Positions 7,863 to 15,544 of a DNA stretch of 64,000 nucleotides are shown here, in pieces. The notes under the pieces are model-generated. The model made no database searches. It saw nothing but the letters and a program-made list of their open reading frames with translations, and was not told where the DNA came from. Source of the stretch: Gallaecimonas xiamenensis 3-C-1 (GTDB lineage Bacteria > Pseudomonadota > Gammaproteobacteria > Enterobacterales > Gallaecimonadaceae); the NCBI RefSeq assembly GCF_000299915.1, contig NZ_AMRI01000009.1:84362-148361 (forward strand). Reading direction: 5' to 3'. Numbering within the stretch: position 1 is the stretch's first letter; every line of letters begins with the position of its first letter. The translations under genes were made by a program, and so were the position numbers.

Positions 7863-8330
7863 TTAGGCTCTCTCAGCGTCGCTGAGGTAGTCATTGATAA
7901 TCGCCATCACCTCGTCTCTGTCGTCGGGGCTGATGCCGATAAAGTGCCTTGCCGGAATGTCACCCCACAGGCTGGGGTACTTGTCCCGCGTGCCGCCGTA
8001 ATAGAGCATCGCTCCTTGCACTCTATCGGTACCCATTTGCATGGCATCTGCCGTTGCCTGGTATACCAGGTTAAAGAGGTAGCCATTCTCAATGAGCACC
8101 TTGTCTTTGTTTTTGGTCTTGCGCTCGTTGGTGACCTTGCTCAGCGGCGTAAAGGCTTTGCCTTCGTCATCGACTCCGGCCACGATGCGGTCTTGGTTGC
8201 TGCCCACCAGGTACTCGCCAATAGCAGCCATGGCCGGTTCCAGGTTGTTGCCGCGCTTGGCCAGCTCCTGGAAGAGGTTGGTCGCTTGCTCGAACCCTTG
8301 CGGGCTGATGGTGATATGGGTACCGGCCAT
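7863..8330 (-). CDS. Virion morphogenesis protein, Mu gpG-like
   Basis: 155 residues with the family pattern SPQGFEQATNLFQELAKRG near the start, then DRIVAGVDDEGKAFTPLS and the C-terminal RDKYPSLWGDIPARHFIGIS. Mu gpG and P2 gpS relatives are tail-completion or head-tail joining proteins. The gene follows the F-like head protein after an 88-bp gap in which no further gene is visible. The ATG at 8330 is the first Met of the conserved domain. Confidence 0.9.
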   Translation of the reverse strand: MAGTHITISPQGFEQATNLFQELAKRGNNLEPAMAAIGEYLVGSNQDRIVAGVDDEGKAFTPLSKVTNERKTKNKDKVLIENGYLFNLVYQATADAMQMGTDRVQGAMLYYGGTRDKYPSLWGDIPARHFIGISPDDRDEVMAIINDYLSDAERA

Positions 8331-8418
8331 GTGCTAAGGTTTCCTCAAGTGGTTACGGGTGAGGCCCAGCTCTATACCCGTTAACTGTTGTCCGCAGTGC
8401 TGGCGCTGCTGCGAGATC

Positions 8419-9609
8419 CTATTCCCCACCGTGTACCAAGATCCCCTGGCGCTGCTTGTTGATGTAGTTAAGCTGCTTAACCGGAATAAAGGTCCACGCT
8501 TCGAGCATCCCCCTGGCCACCTGCGCCACCAGTAGTTGCCCCTGGTATTTTCCGGCCTTGACCATGCTGATAAAACGCCAGCGCAGTTGTACCTGGCCGG
8601 TGCCTTTGTGTTGCTCAAAGGCGGCCCAGACCTCGGCAGGGGTCTGGATAAGCTCCGGCAGTAGGGGCAGCATCGGGGCGCGGGCAATATCGATATGCTC
8701 AGCCAAGGTTTCAGCGTTCACGTACACCGGCACTGGTGCTTTGTCGAATACCCGCTCCGCGCCGCCCAATACCTTTTTCGTCAGCGACAGCAGCTCAGCT
8801 TTGCTCTGTACCCGGTCAGCCAAGGCGGTGTCTGTCTTGGTCACAGGTAGCCTCTCGGGGCGCCCGGCAGTTTGCCAGTTCCCTGGGGTAAGGCTCTGCC
8901 AGGCATCCCCCTTGGCAGCCTGCCACTGGGCCATTGCATCATCCGAAAGCTGGCGCCCAAAGGTGGCTTCGCCGGGCGAGTAGTCAAAACCGGCATCGAT
9001 ACCCTTGGGCACCTTGATCACCTCACCGGTTTTCTTGTTGGTGTAGTCCCAGGTTTCTAGTGCCGGCTCATCGGCCACCGTTAAGCCCCGGCGTTTTACC
9101 TGGGCGCTGGTATAGCCGCGCACAAAGCAGGTGCAGCCCCAGCCATTCTGTGGGAAGTGGGTCCGCCACCACGCGCTGGTTTTAGGCAACAGTTTGCCAT
9201 TCCAGGCGAGGTGGTCAGGGCGCGGGCTCTCGCTGTTGCCGTGGCGGTACTCCCAATAGTCGAAGCTTTGCAGCTGCTGCCAGCGGCCAGCGTTGTAGCT
9301 TTGGCGCAGGTTGGTGTCGTAGATGATCCGCGCTCGCCAGTCGGCGTTGCCGGTATGCTCCCAACCGTGTTTGGCCACGATGTCTTTAAACTGGCTTTTA
9401 AAGGTGTTTAACGGGGTGCCATCTTCAATTGCGCTGGTCATGGCGCGGCGCAGGTCGGTTAACAGATCGGCTTTTTGCGCACCGGCTACCACAAAGGCGC
9501 GGGTGTGCATGGCGCCCCATATGTCATCCCACGCCGCCGTGGGCATATTGAGCTTGCCCTTAAACCAGTCAATGGCCTGCTGGAACTGGACACCGCCGTA
9601 CTCTGCCAT
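8419..9609 (-). CDS. Minor head protein, Mu gp30 (F)-like, with PBECR2-type C-terminus
   Basis: 396 residues. The N-terminal two thirds match the phage minor-head (SPP1 gp7 / Mu F) family: RARIIYDTNLRQSYNAGRWQQ, HLAWNGKLLP, and NGWGCTCFVRGYT with two Cys. The last 100 residues (VPVYVNAETLAEHI... RWRFISMVKAGKYQGQLLVAQ... FIPVKQLNYINKQRQG) resemble the barnase/EndoU/RelE-like PBECR2 fold found on polyvalent and head proteins, which may act on RNA after injection. Its start overlaps the portal stop. Confidence 0.85.
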   Translation of the reverse strand: MAEYGGVQFQQAIDWFKGKLNMPTAAWDDIWGAMHTRAFVVAGAQKADLLTDLRRAMTSAIEDGTPLNTFKSQFKDIVAKHGWEHTGNADWRARIIYDTNLRQSYNAGRWQQLQSFDYWEYRHGNSESPRPDHLAWNGKLLPKTSAWWRTHFPQNGWGCTCFVRGYTSAQVKRRGLTVADEPALETWDYTNKKTGEVIKVPKGIDAGFDYSPGEATFGRQLSDDAMAQWQAAKGDAWQSLTPGNWQTAGRPERLPVTKTDTALADRVQSKAELLSLTKKVLGGAERVFDKAPVPVYVNAETLAEHIDIARAPMLPLLPELIQTPAEVWAAFEQHKGTGQVQLRWRFISMVKAGKYQGQLLVAQVARGMLEAWTFIPVKQLNYINKQRQGILVHGGE

Positions 9610-11363
9610 CAGTTGCCCAGCTCCACGTCGTAGCGCCCGGCAAGCTGCGCCGCAGCCATCGCCTGCTGCATGATGCCAGCAAGGGCCGCCGCACCTTGGT
9701 CTTTGTATGCCTCTATGAGCGCCCGCTCTACGTCATCCCAGCTTTCGGCCTTGTCGACCAATGCGGCTATAGCGGCCACGTCATCGTCCAGTTGCTGCCC
9801 CGCGCTGTTGGCCAGCGTCGCGGTCAACCCGGCCAGTTGGTCTTGCGGCTTTGGCTGGGCTTTGAGGGCGGCAAAGTTCAGCGCTGCCGGATTCAGACCC
9901 AACAGGTTGTTGATGGCGGCGTCATCAATGGCGGGGAACCCGGCCTTGATAAGCGCCTTGGCCCGCTGGGTGTCGAGTGTGCCGCTTTGCACCTGCTGGA
10001 TGATTTCGCTCAAACTGGTGATTTGCGCCCCATTCAGGGCCGTCTGCTGCACTGAGTCGGCCTGGCCTGCCGGTGCGGCCTCTTGCCCAGGCAGGCCGGT
10101 TTGCACCATCCCCAGCACTGCCTCGCCGTCTTTGGGTACCGGGATTTTTAGCTTGTCGTTAACCCAGTTGGCCGGGATCTTCGTGCCCATCTGCACCAGA
10201 GGCGGTAAGGCTGTGGCAAAGGCGGCCATGTCCTCCGGTTGCTGGGTGTCAAACTCCAGGCGCAGGCGGCGGCGCGGGTTGTGGTAGTCGCCCTTGCCGT
10301 TCAGCTCAAGTAGTGGCAACACCAAGTCGCGGGTTAAGGTGCTGGCAATTTGGCGAAGGTCGGCGGCCACCAGCTCTTCGCGCACTTCGTTGTGCACGTT
10401 ACCCAGGGCGTTGGTGCTGGACTTGCCATCGGCTTGACTGGTTAAGGTGCCGCCCAAAATCGCCTTGGACTGGCTGCGTTCGGCCCAGTCCATCATCGCC
10501 ATGTAGGGGTCGCTGGCGCCCTTGGCCGCTTCCTGGAACTCGATATCCATACCCTTGGGGATGATGCCACCGGCATTGTGGCCAATGCTCATAATGGCCC
10601 GTAGCAGGGTTGATTTTTCAGTGTCGCTGGCGCCAGTGGGGTATTTGCCCAGGCGCAGCGGCAGGCCGTAAATCTCCAGGAACTCGGCCAAGTCCCGCAC
10701 GCTGTAGTTCTTAAACAGGAACGGCCAGGCCAGCACCCGGATAAGCCCGGCGCGGGCGATGTAGCCGCTCTTGGCTTTATGGCTATGTTGCACCCAGCCC
10801 CACTTCCACAGCGGGGCAGACAGGCCACCATCAAGGCGCAGCAGCACCGTGTTGGGGTTGTCTTCGTCAACCGTAAAGCGCCGCGCCGGTATGGTCTCCA
10901 GTTTGGCCGGGTAATACAGCTGGCCATCGCGGTCCCAGGTGATCTGGCTGTTGTTCATGCCGCGCAGGATCGCATCGCCCATATCGAGCACGAGGTCTTC
11001 AAACTCGGGTAGCGAGTTCAGTACCTCGTTCACCATGTCGGCATCGCGCTGCTCTGCATCGCTGGCATTGGGTGGGGTCTTAATCAACCAGCTTTTACCC
11101 AGCAGCGCGTTCTTGCGCTTGGCCAACTCAGCCATCACATGGGCGTCTTTCTCTTCGATGTCGTCGGCCAGGTCTAGCTGGTCCGTCAGGCGGCCTATTT
11201 CGGCATCACGCATGATCTCGGCCAACCGTGCAGGGGTCAGGCCGCTGGTGGGGTGCTCTACCCACTCACGGCGCACAAAGCCAACCTGGGCGGTGTCGGT
11301 CTGCTGGGTTGTCAGTGCCTGGCTATTGCGGCCCAGGCGGGCCTTGATTTTGTCGATGGCCAT
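9609..11363 (-). CDS. Portal protein, Mu gp29-like (DUF935)
   Basis: 584 residues. The motifs TPARLAEIMRDAEIGRLTDQLDLADDIEEKD (in parts), FLKNYSVRDLAEFLEIYGLPLRLGKYP and GGTLTSQADGKSSTNALGNVHNE are hallmarks of DUF935 portals. The dodecameric portal sits at the packaging vertex and docks the terminase. The ATG overlaps the stop of TerL, and the stop overlaps the start of the F-like gene, a tightly packed packaging operon. Length is normal for the family (Mu gp29 about 512). Confidence 0.95.
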   Translation of the reverse strand: MAIDKIKARLGRNSQALTTQQTDTAQVGFVRREWVEHPTSGLTPARLAEIMRDAEIGRLTDQLDLADDIEEKDAHVMAELAKRKNALLGKSWLIKTPPNASDAEQRDADMVNEVLNSLPEFEDLVLDMGDAILRGMNNSQITWDRDGQLYYPAKLETIPARRFTVDEDNPNTVLLRLDGGLSAPLWKWGWVQHSHKAKSGYIARAGLIRVLAWPFLFKNYSVRDLAEFLEIYGLPLRLGKYPTGASDTEKSTLLRAIMSIGHNAGGIIPKGMDIEFQEAAKGASDPYMAMMDWAERSQSKAILGGTLTSQADGKSSTNALGNVHNEVREELVAADLRQIASTLTRDLVLPLLELNGKGDYHNPRRRLRLEFDTQQPEDMAAFATALPPLVQMGTKIPANWVNDKLKIPVPKDGEAVLGMVQTGLPGQEAAPAGQADSVQQTALNGAQITSLSEIIQQVQSGTLDTQRAKALIKAGFPAIDDAAINNLLGLNPAALNFAALKAQPKPQDQLAGLTATLANSAGQQLDDDVAAIAALVDKAESWDDVERALIEAYKDQGAAALAGIMQQAMAAAQLAGRYDVELGN

Positions 11364-13015
11364 TACCAGCCCCCTTTGATTGATACGTAGTCATCACTGG
11401 CCTGTGGGCTGGTTTCATCCCACCGGCTGGCTGATGCAGGTAGTGCGGTAAATTCGATGGCGCCCCCGTCCATGTATGAGGCGCGCACGGCCATACAGAG
11501 GCCGACGGCAAAGTCGCCATGGCGCTTACCTTTACCCTTGGCTTGCACATCGTCTTTACGGCCTTTGTCGATGCTGGGAATGCCGTTTACCAGCTTGATG
11601 TGCTGCACGTCATCAAGCACCGACTGGTGGCGCGGCAGCTCCAGGTTGAAGGCTTCAAACTCGCCTTTAAGCTTGGGCATCCATTCGTGGTACCAGGCTT
11701 GGCTAAGGTTTACCTGGTCGACCATTTCAATGCCGTATTTGAGCACCGCCTGCTCGGCGAGATAACCGCCGTTGCCGGTGGCATCGAAGGCCGCGCCCAC
11801 CAGGCGCGGCAGGCGGTCGCAGATGTAGAACATCACCTGGCGCTGCTGCTCGTAGGTTACGTTGCGCAGCTCAACGGCAAAGGGCACCCGCTTGCGAAGG
11901 TCTGGCTTAATGGCGAGCGGCACAAATACGGTTAAGTCGCCACGCCGGGCAAAGTCCTCGCCAAAGCTGTGGCGATGCTCTGGGTTAAGCGCGGCCAATA
12001 GCGGCGCCAGGTGCTGCTCGCACCAGTCCCGCACCTCGGCTTCACGCATGGTTGGCGTCCAGCCCATGAAGTCGTCGGGGGCCTCAAAGCGCAGCACCGG
12101 CACGGAATGGTCGGCGACCATGGCCGCTTCTATCAGCACCCGGCTGATGTAACTGCCGCCCGACTTGCGGGGCACACAGCCGTACTCTTCGTCGGCGCAC
12201 TCGGTGTTGGGGGCGTTCTTGTAAAGGTTTTCGCGCCACTTCACCTCGCCCGCCAGGCTCCACTCTTGGCCGGTGACGTAACAGATGCGCTTATAGAGGC
12301 CCTGCTCGATGGCGTCGTCCAGGGTGATGCGGTGCACGCTGTAGTCTTTGCGGCCTTCGCGGGCGTCGTTGATGTAGGTGTTAAAGGGGTTATCAACGCC
12401 ATTGTGGGTGCTGATAAGCCGCACCTTGTTGCCCCACATGGTGAGAGCCAGGGCGGCTTTAAGCAGCTCTTCGAGGCTTTCATGGAATGCGGCCTCATCG
12501 ATAACCACATCCCCTTGCAGGCCGCGAAGGTTTGACGGGCGAGAGCTGAGCGCCTGGATTTTCCGCCCCGTTTTGGGGAAGCGGATCATGTACGTCAGGA
12601 TCTCTTCTTTCTTGGCGCTGTCCCAAAAGGTTTGCTCGTACACATCGGCTTCGGCCAGGCTGTTGAATGCCTTGGCAAAGAGCGCGGCAGCGGCGATGTA
12701 TTCCAACGCCATTTCTTTTTTGCTGCCGACGTAGAAGGTGTTGCAGCCGCCCCGGCGGCGGGGCTTGGCGGCGTTGATCACGTTGCGGCCGGCCTCGGCC
12801 CAGGTCAGGCCGGTGCGTCGGCTCTTCTCGGCGATCATCACCTGGGCTTCGTCCTCGAACCAGCGCTGCTGATAAGGCAGAAACACAGGCTCACCACCGG
12901 GCTGGGCGTCGACCATCTCCTGGGGCACGTCCACCCCGGCCAGCTCCAACTCCTCGGCGAGATTTATCTTGCGCGGTTCGCTGATGGCGGTGAGGTGAAG
13001 CTTATTGGTGGCCAT
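11363..13015 (-). CDS. Terminase large subunit, Mu gp28-like
   Basis: 550 residues. A Walker-A-like loop (AEKSRRTGLTWA, residues 62-73), Walker B VVIDEAAF (170-177) and a C-terminal RNase-H-like nuclease region with FDATGNGGYLAEQAV fit the Mu-type headful terminase motor. It cuts and pumps phage DNA, with flanking host DNA in Mu relatives, into the prohead. The start overlaps the end of a small membrane protein gene by 14 bp. Confidence 0.95.
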   Translation of the reverse strand: MATNKLHLTAISEPRKINLAEELELAGVDVPQEMVDAQPGGEPVFLPYQQRWFEDEAQVMIAEKSRRTGLTWAEAGRNVINAAKPRRRGGCNTFYVGSKKEMALEYIAAAALFAKAFNSLAEADVYEQTFWDSAKKEEILTYMIRFPKTGRKIQALSSRPSNLRGLQGDVVIDEAAFHESLEELLKAALALTMWGNKVRLISTHNGVDNPFNTYINDAREGRKDYSVHRITLDDAIEQGLYKRICYVTGQEWSLAGEVKWRENLYKNAPNTECADEEYGCVPRKSGGSYISRVLIEAAMVADHSVPVLRFEAPDDFMGWTPTMREAEVRDWCEQHLAPLLAALNPEHRHSFGEDFARRGDLTVFVPLAIKPDLRKRVPFAVELRNVTYEQQRQVMFYICDRLPRLVGAAFDATGNGGYLAEQAVLKYGIEMVDQVNLSQAWYHEWMPKLKGEFEAFNLELPRHQSVLDDVQHIKLVNGIPSIDKGRKDDVQAKGKGKRHGDFAVGLCMAVRASYMDGGAIEFTALPASASRWDETSPQASDDYVSIKGGW

Positions 13016-13175
13016 GGCGGCCTCCTATCCAGGCAAAAGACTTGGCCAGCAGGTACAGCGCCCCGCCAAAGAACAGGGCCATGCCCCAGGCCTTGGTGGC
13101 CAGGGCGGTGAGCAACAACAAGGCAAAGAGCGTGCCCCAGACGGCGGCCATTACCTGGTGGAAGACTTTGCTCAT
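13002..13175 (-). CDS. Small two-helix membrane protein in the terminase operon
   Basis: A 57-residue frame reads MSKVFHQVMAAVWGTLFALL and continues through two hydrophobic helices (about 11-27 and 31-50) to a short basic end, GGRHGHQ. Its ATG overlaps the stop of the small terminase (ATGA), and its end overlaps the start of the large terminase by 14 bp. Such coupled packing supports a real gene. I do not recognise a family; a holin or antiholin-like part in lysis, or a membrane tether, is possible. Confidence 0.7.
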   Translation of the reverse strand: MSKVFHQVMAAVWGTLFALLLLTALATKAWGMALFFGGALYLLAKSFAWIGGRHGHQ

Positions 13176-13750
13176 CAGGCTTTCCCCAACAGGATCTGGC
13201 GGATGCGGTCTTCCAGTTGCTCGCTCATGCCGTCCTCACCGCGCAGCTCTTCGCTGACGGCCGCCGCCGCCTCGGCGGCGTAGGCCTGGCGGATCTCTTT
13301 CTCGCGCTTGTGGCTTTGCATGGCGGCCGATTCGAGGCGCTGGACGGCCAGCATGGCGTCTTTAATCATGCCCACGTCGGCAACCTCGCCCCCTTCCGAC
13401 TCGTTTAAAAGCGCCTTAAACAGCTGGCTACGGGCCATTTCAAGAATCAGCTTGGTCACTTCGCCGGTGGGCTTGTTGCCCAGCTCAGCTGTCCAGACCT
13501 GGGTGATCTCGCGCATTTCCCGCAAGCTTTTGCCCACCGCCTCCATTTTGCTGGCGTAGCGGTTAAGGCCAGGGCGACTGAGCTGCATGTCTTCTGGCAG
13601 CTTTGACTGCTCAATAAGCTCGTTCACCGCCTCCAGGATCTCCACCTGGCTCAAGCGGCCATCGCGCAGCATACCGTCCAGTTCGCGGCGGATATCCTCC
13701 GGCAGCAGGTCTACCTTAGAGCGCCGCCCTCGGGTGGTTCTGTCGCTCAT
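13175..13750 (-). CDS. Terminase small subunit, Mu gp27-like (DUF3486)
   Basis: 191 residues, basic N-terminus followed by SKVDLLPEDIRRELDGMLRDG and LSRPGLNRYASKMEAVGKSLRE, the diagnostic pattern of DUF3486. The N-terminal helices read as a HTH that recognises the packaging start. Helical C-terminal half. The gene precedes TerL with only the small membrane protein between them. Confidence 0.93.
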   Translation of the reverse strand: MSDRTTRGRRSKVDLLPEDIRRELDGMLRDGRLSQVEILEAVNELIEQSKLPEDMQLSRPGLNRYASKMEAVGKSLREMREITQVWTAELGNKPTGEVTKLILEMARSQLFKALLNESEGGEVADVGMIKDAMLAVQRLESAAMQSHKREKEIRQAYAAEAAAAVSEELRGEDGMSEQLEDRIRQILLGKA

Positions 13751-13753
13751 GGG

Positions 13754-14047
13754 TTAGTCTCCGGCGCTGGGGCGCTTAATGCCTGGCACGCGGGCACGGC
13801 CCCTCGCGGTGTCTTCGCCGCGCACAGTGAGCCTGGCCACTTGTGAGCGGCCTACCGGCTCCAAACTCAGCATGCCTTGCTCTGCCAGCCAGGCCAGCTG
13901 CACCCGCAGGTTGTCGCGGCTGATGTCCAGGCCGTAGGCGTCGAGCCCGTCTTGCAAAATGGACTCGTTCAAATCCATGCCGCTGGCTTCATGCAGCAGG
14001 CGTAAGATCACCAGTCGCTGATGCTCTTGCAGCAGTTGGGCCATCAT
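13754..14047 (-). CDS. Mu gp26-like phage protein (VpaChn25_0724 family), winged helix
   Basis: 97 residues. A winged-helix layout (QRLVILRLLHEASGMDLNESIL..DNLRVQLAWLAEQGMLSLEPVG..ARLTVRGEDTARG) matches the VpaChn25_0724 family that sits upstream of the small terminase in Mu-like phages. It may bind DNA near the packaging site; no function has been shown to my knowledge. ATGA overlap with the DUF2730 gene. Confidence 0.85.
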   Translation of the reverse strand: MMAQLLQEHQRLVILRLLHEASGMDLNESILQDGLDAYGLDISRDNLRVQLAWLAEQGMLSLEPVGRSQVARLTVRGEDTARGRARVPGIKRPSAGD

Positions 14048-14352
14048 TTGCGGTCACCCCCTTTCAGTTCGTTTTCCAATAACAGATCGCCGATGCGCTC
14101 CATGCGTTTAAGTGCCGGGGCAATGCCCTGTATCTGGCCATTAAGGTCGGCAATTTTGATGCTCAGCTCGTGCAGATCGCGCTGGCTTGGCAGGTCTTCG
14201 ATGCGCCGTTCCAGGCCGTCTACCATTCGGGCCAGGTCGTTCAGCTCCTGCCGCTTGGCAAAGGTCAGTTGCAGCAGGGCCACCACAACGCTTAGCGCCA
14301 GGCTGGCCAGGGCGATATACAGCGGCGACCACTCCGGGTTAAGCCATCCCAT
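14044..14352 (-). CDS. Mu gp25-like membrane protein (DUF2730)
   Basis: 102 residues. One N-terminal transmembrane helix (about 10-30, YIALASLALSVVVALLQLTF) is followed by a coiled coil with repeated charged heptads (RMVDGLERRIEDLPSQ...HELSIKIADLNGQI). This is the DUF2730 layout. Its place in the lysis/packaging junction of Mu-like phages suggests a spanin- or holin-linked role, which remains unproven. It overlaps both neighbours. Confidence 0.85.
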   Translation of the reverse strand: MGWLNPEWSPLYIALASLALSVVVALLQLTFAKRQELNDLARMVDGLERRIEDLPSQRDLHELSIKIADLNGQIQGIAPALKRMERIGDLLLENELKGGDRK

Positions 14353-14575
14353 GGCGGCTCCTTAGCTCGGCTATTTCCTGGCAATCCACACAGCGCGGCG
14401 CCGATGGCAGCAGCACCAGCCGCTTGGGTGACACCTGCACGCCACAATCAATGCACCACACCCGGCCTTGAGCGTCTTTGTCCTGTGCGGGCTGGCGTAT
14501 GGCGGCATGCGCAGACAGCGCCCGTTGGCGCTGCTGCTCTTCAAGCTCGCTGGCGCGGTCAAACAGATCAGGCAT
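14339..14575 (-). CDS. TraR/DksA-type C4 zinc finger protein
   Basis: 78 residues. An N-terminal helix (DLFDRASELEEQQRQRAL) leads to a four-Cys zinc finger, C-x2-C (WCIDCG) and C-x2-C (PRCVDCQEIAE). Phage TraR-like proteins bind the RNA polymerase secondary channel and reset host transcription. The gene starts inside the end of the preceding frame and is part of the late lysis cluster. Confidence 0.9.
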   Translation of the reverse strand: MPDLFDRASELEEQQRQRALSAHAAIRQPAQDKDAQGRVWCIDCGVQVSPKRLVLLPSAPRCVDCQEIAELRSRHGMA

Positions 14576-14816
14576 TGGGCTTGGTGTCCTTTTCTTTGAG
14601 CCACGCGTCTGTCAAACCCTGCACAGCAGCCTGGATCTTGTTGGTGTCGGCCTCCAGGCCGCCTTCAACAAGCTGCACGGCAAAGTCGTCGACCTTGGTT
14701 TTGGTACTGGCGGCGTAACGCTCTAGCGCCCACAGCACCATTTTTTTGGTGATAAGGGCCGCGACCACGTTCTTGCCGGCAGCAACAAGCAAATCCAAAA
14801 GCACTTTGGGGTTCAT
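14568..14816 (-). CDS. Small phage protein, possible holin-like
   Basis: 82 residues with one amphipathic or hydrophobic stretch near the N-terminus (VLLDLLVAAGKNVVAALI) and a charged, helical C-terminal half. The position between a DUF5675 lysis-type gene and the DksA-like gene is where Mu-like phages carry holin or holin-accessory genes. The hydrophobic segment is too interrupted to call a membrane helix with confidence. Confidence 0.6.
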   Translation of the reverse strand: MNPKVLLDLLVAAGKNVVAALITKKMVLWALERYAASTKTKVDDFAVQLVEGGLEADTNKIQAAVQGLTDAWLKEKDTKPNA

Positions 14817-14818
14817 GG

Positions 14819-15034
14819 CTATTTCCTTGGAGGGTTGGGGTGGTGAATGTGCTGGTAAATTTCAACGGGAGAGGGGCTGGACCATCCTCTGTGATACTGG
14901 CTCTGCATAGTGCCATCGTGGCTATGCAAGCCAGGTTCCCCGGCGGGCTGCCCGGTGTGGTAGTGGCGCAGCTCGGCGGCCAGGCGGTCTGCCCGGCCTT
15001 TAGCAAATGACCACTGCCAGTTGGCGCCCATCAT
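14819..15034 (-). CDS. Small phage protein of unknown function
   Basis: 71 residues, polar and rich in His, Trp and Pro (MMGANWQWSFAKGRADRLAA...). Its ATG lies in an ATGATG that overlaps the stop of the DUF5675 gene, so translation is probably coupled. No recognised domain. Placement in the lysis cluster suggests a small accessory lysis protein, but nothing in the sequence proves it. Confidence 0.6.
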   Translation of the reverse strand: MMGANWQWSFAKGRADRLAAELRHYHTGQPAGEPGLHSHDGTMQSQYHRGWSSPSPVEIYQHIHHPNPPRK

Positions 15035-15456
15035 TGCCCCCGGACAACCAGGGTGGCTTCCAAGCCTACGGCGGCCAACACCTTGTCCAAGGTGTTGCGG
15101 CTGTTGAGCACCGCCCATTCATTGCTAACCACGCCGAAGCGCTCACCCGGAGCAATGCAGCCCTCAAGTTCGCTGGCCTTGTTGGCAACGTGGATAAGGC
15201 AGTGGGTACGTAAACTGGGGCCGTTTACCGTGACCCCAAGCGAGGGGCCCGAGATAGCCAGGCAGATGCCTTTGCTGGGGCTGTTGTGAGGGGCCAGGGT
15301 GTAGGTTCCCTCGGGGATACAGCTCTTACCTGGCTGGTTGTTCAGCCAGGGGCATTCAACAGTGACCGCAAGGCGGTTACCGCTGTTGTCGACCAGTTCA
15401 CCAAAGGTGCCATGCTCAAAATAGCGGCGGCGAAGCGTGAAAGTTTTGGAGGACAT
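15031..15456 (-). CDS. DUF5675 family protein, first gene of the lysis block
   Basis: 141 residues. FTLRRRYFEHGTFGELVDNSG, VECPWLNNQPGKSCIPEGTY and IHVANKASELEGCIAPG are the conserved DUF5675 blocks. The family recurs in phages and mobile elements at lysis-module positions, and its conserved His and Cys residues suggest an enzyme on peptidoglycan; activity is not established. ATG 15456 is only 2 nt from a 15-bp hairpin, so no normal ribosome site exists upstream, and translation may depend on RNA folding. Confidence 0.8.
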   Translation of the reverse strand: MSSKTFTLRRRYFEHGTFGELVDNSGNRLAVTVECPWLNNQPGKSCIPEGTYTLAPHNSPSKGICLAISGPSLGVTVNGPSLRTHCLIHVANKASELEGCIAPGERFGVVSNEWAVLNSRNTLDKVLAAVGLEATLVVRGQ

Positions 15457-15457
15457 A

Positions 15458-15494
15458 AACAAACTGGGCTCTGTGTGTGAGAGCCCAGTTTGTT
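15458..15494. repeat. Long perfect hairpin before the lysis block
   Basis: A 15-bp perfect inverted repeat (AACAAACTGGGCTCT and its complement) with a 7-nt loop. It ends 2 nt before the ATG of the DUF5675 gene and would occlude or replace a ribosome site. It may act as a terminator for the upstream moron (the T tract is modest) or as a translational switch. Confidence 0.75.
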
Positions 15495-15510
15495 AAAGAG
15501 GGGGGTAGGA

Positions 15511-15535
15511 GTGGGATTCAAGTATTTGTTTAAAA
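15511..15535 (-). promoter_or_regulatory. Putative phage late promoter, copy 1 (Mu Plys position)
   Basis: This 25-nt element is repeated with one mismatch at 6868-6892. It begins 10 nt after the stop of the lipoprotein moron and lies upstream of the lysis cluster, the position of Mu Plys. A TTGAAT and a following GC-rich spacer are visible. Promoter activity is inferred. Confidence 0.6.
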
Positions 15536-15544
15536 AGAGACCGG

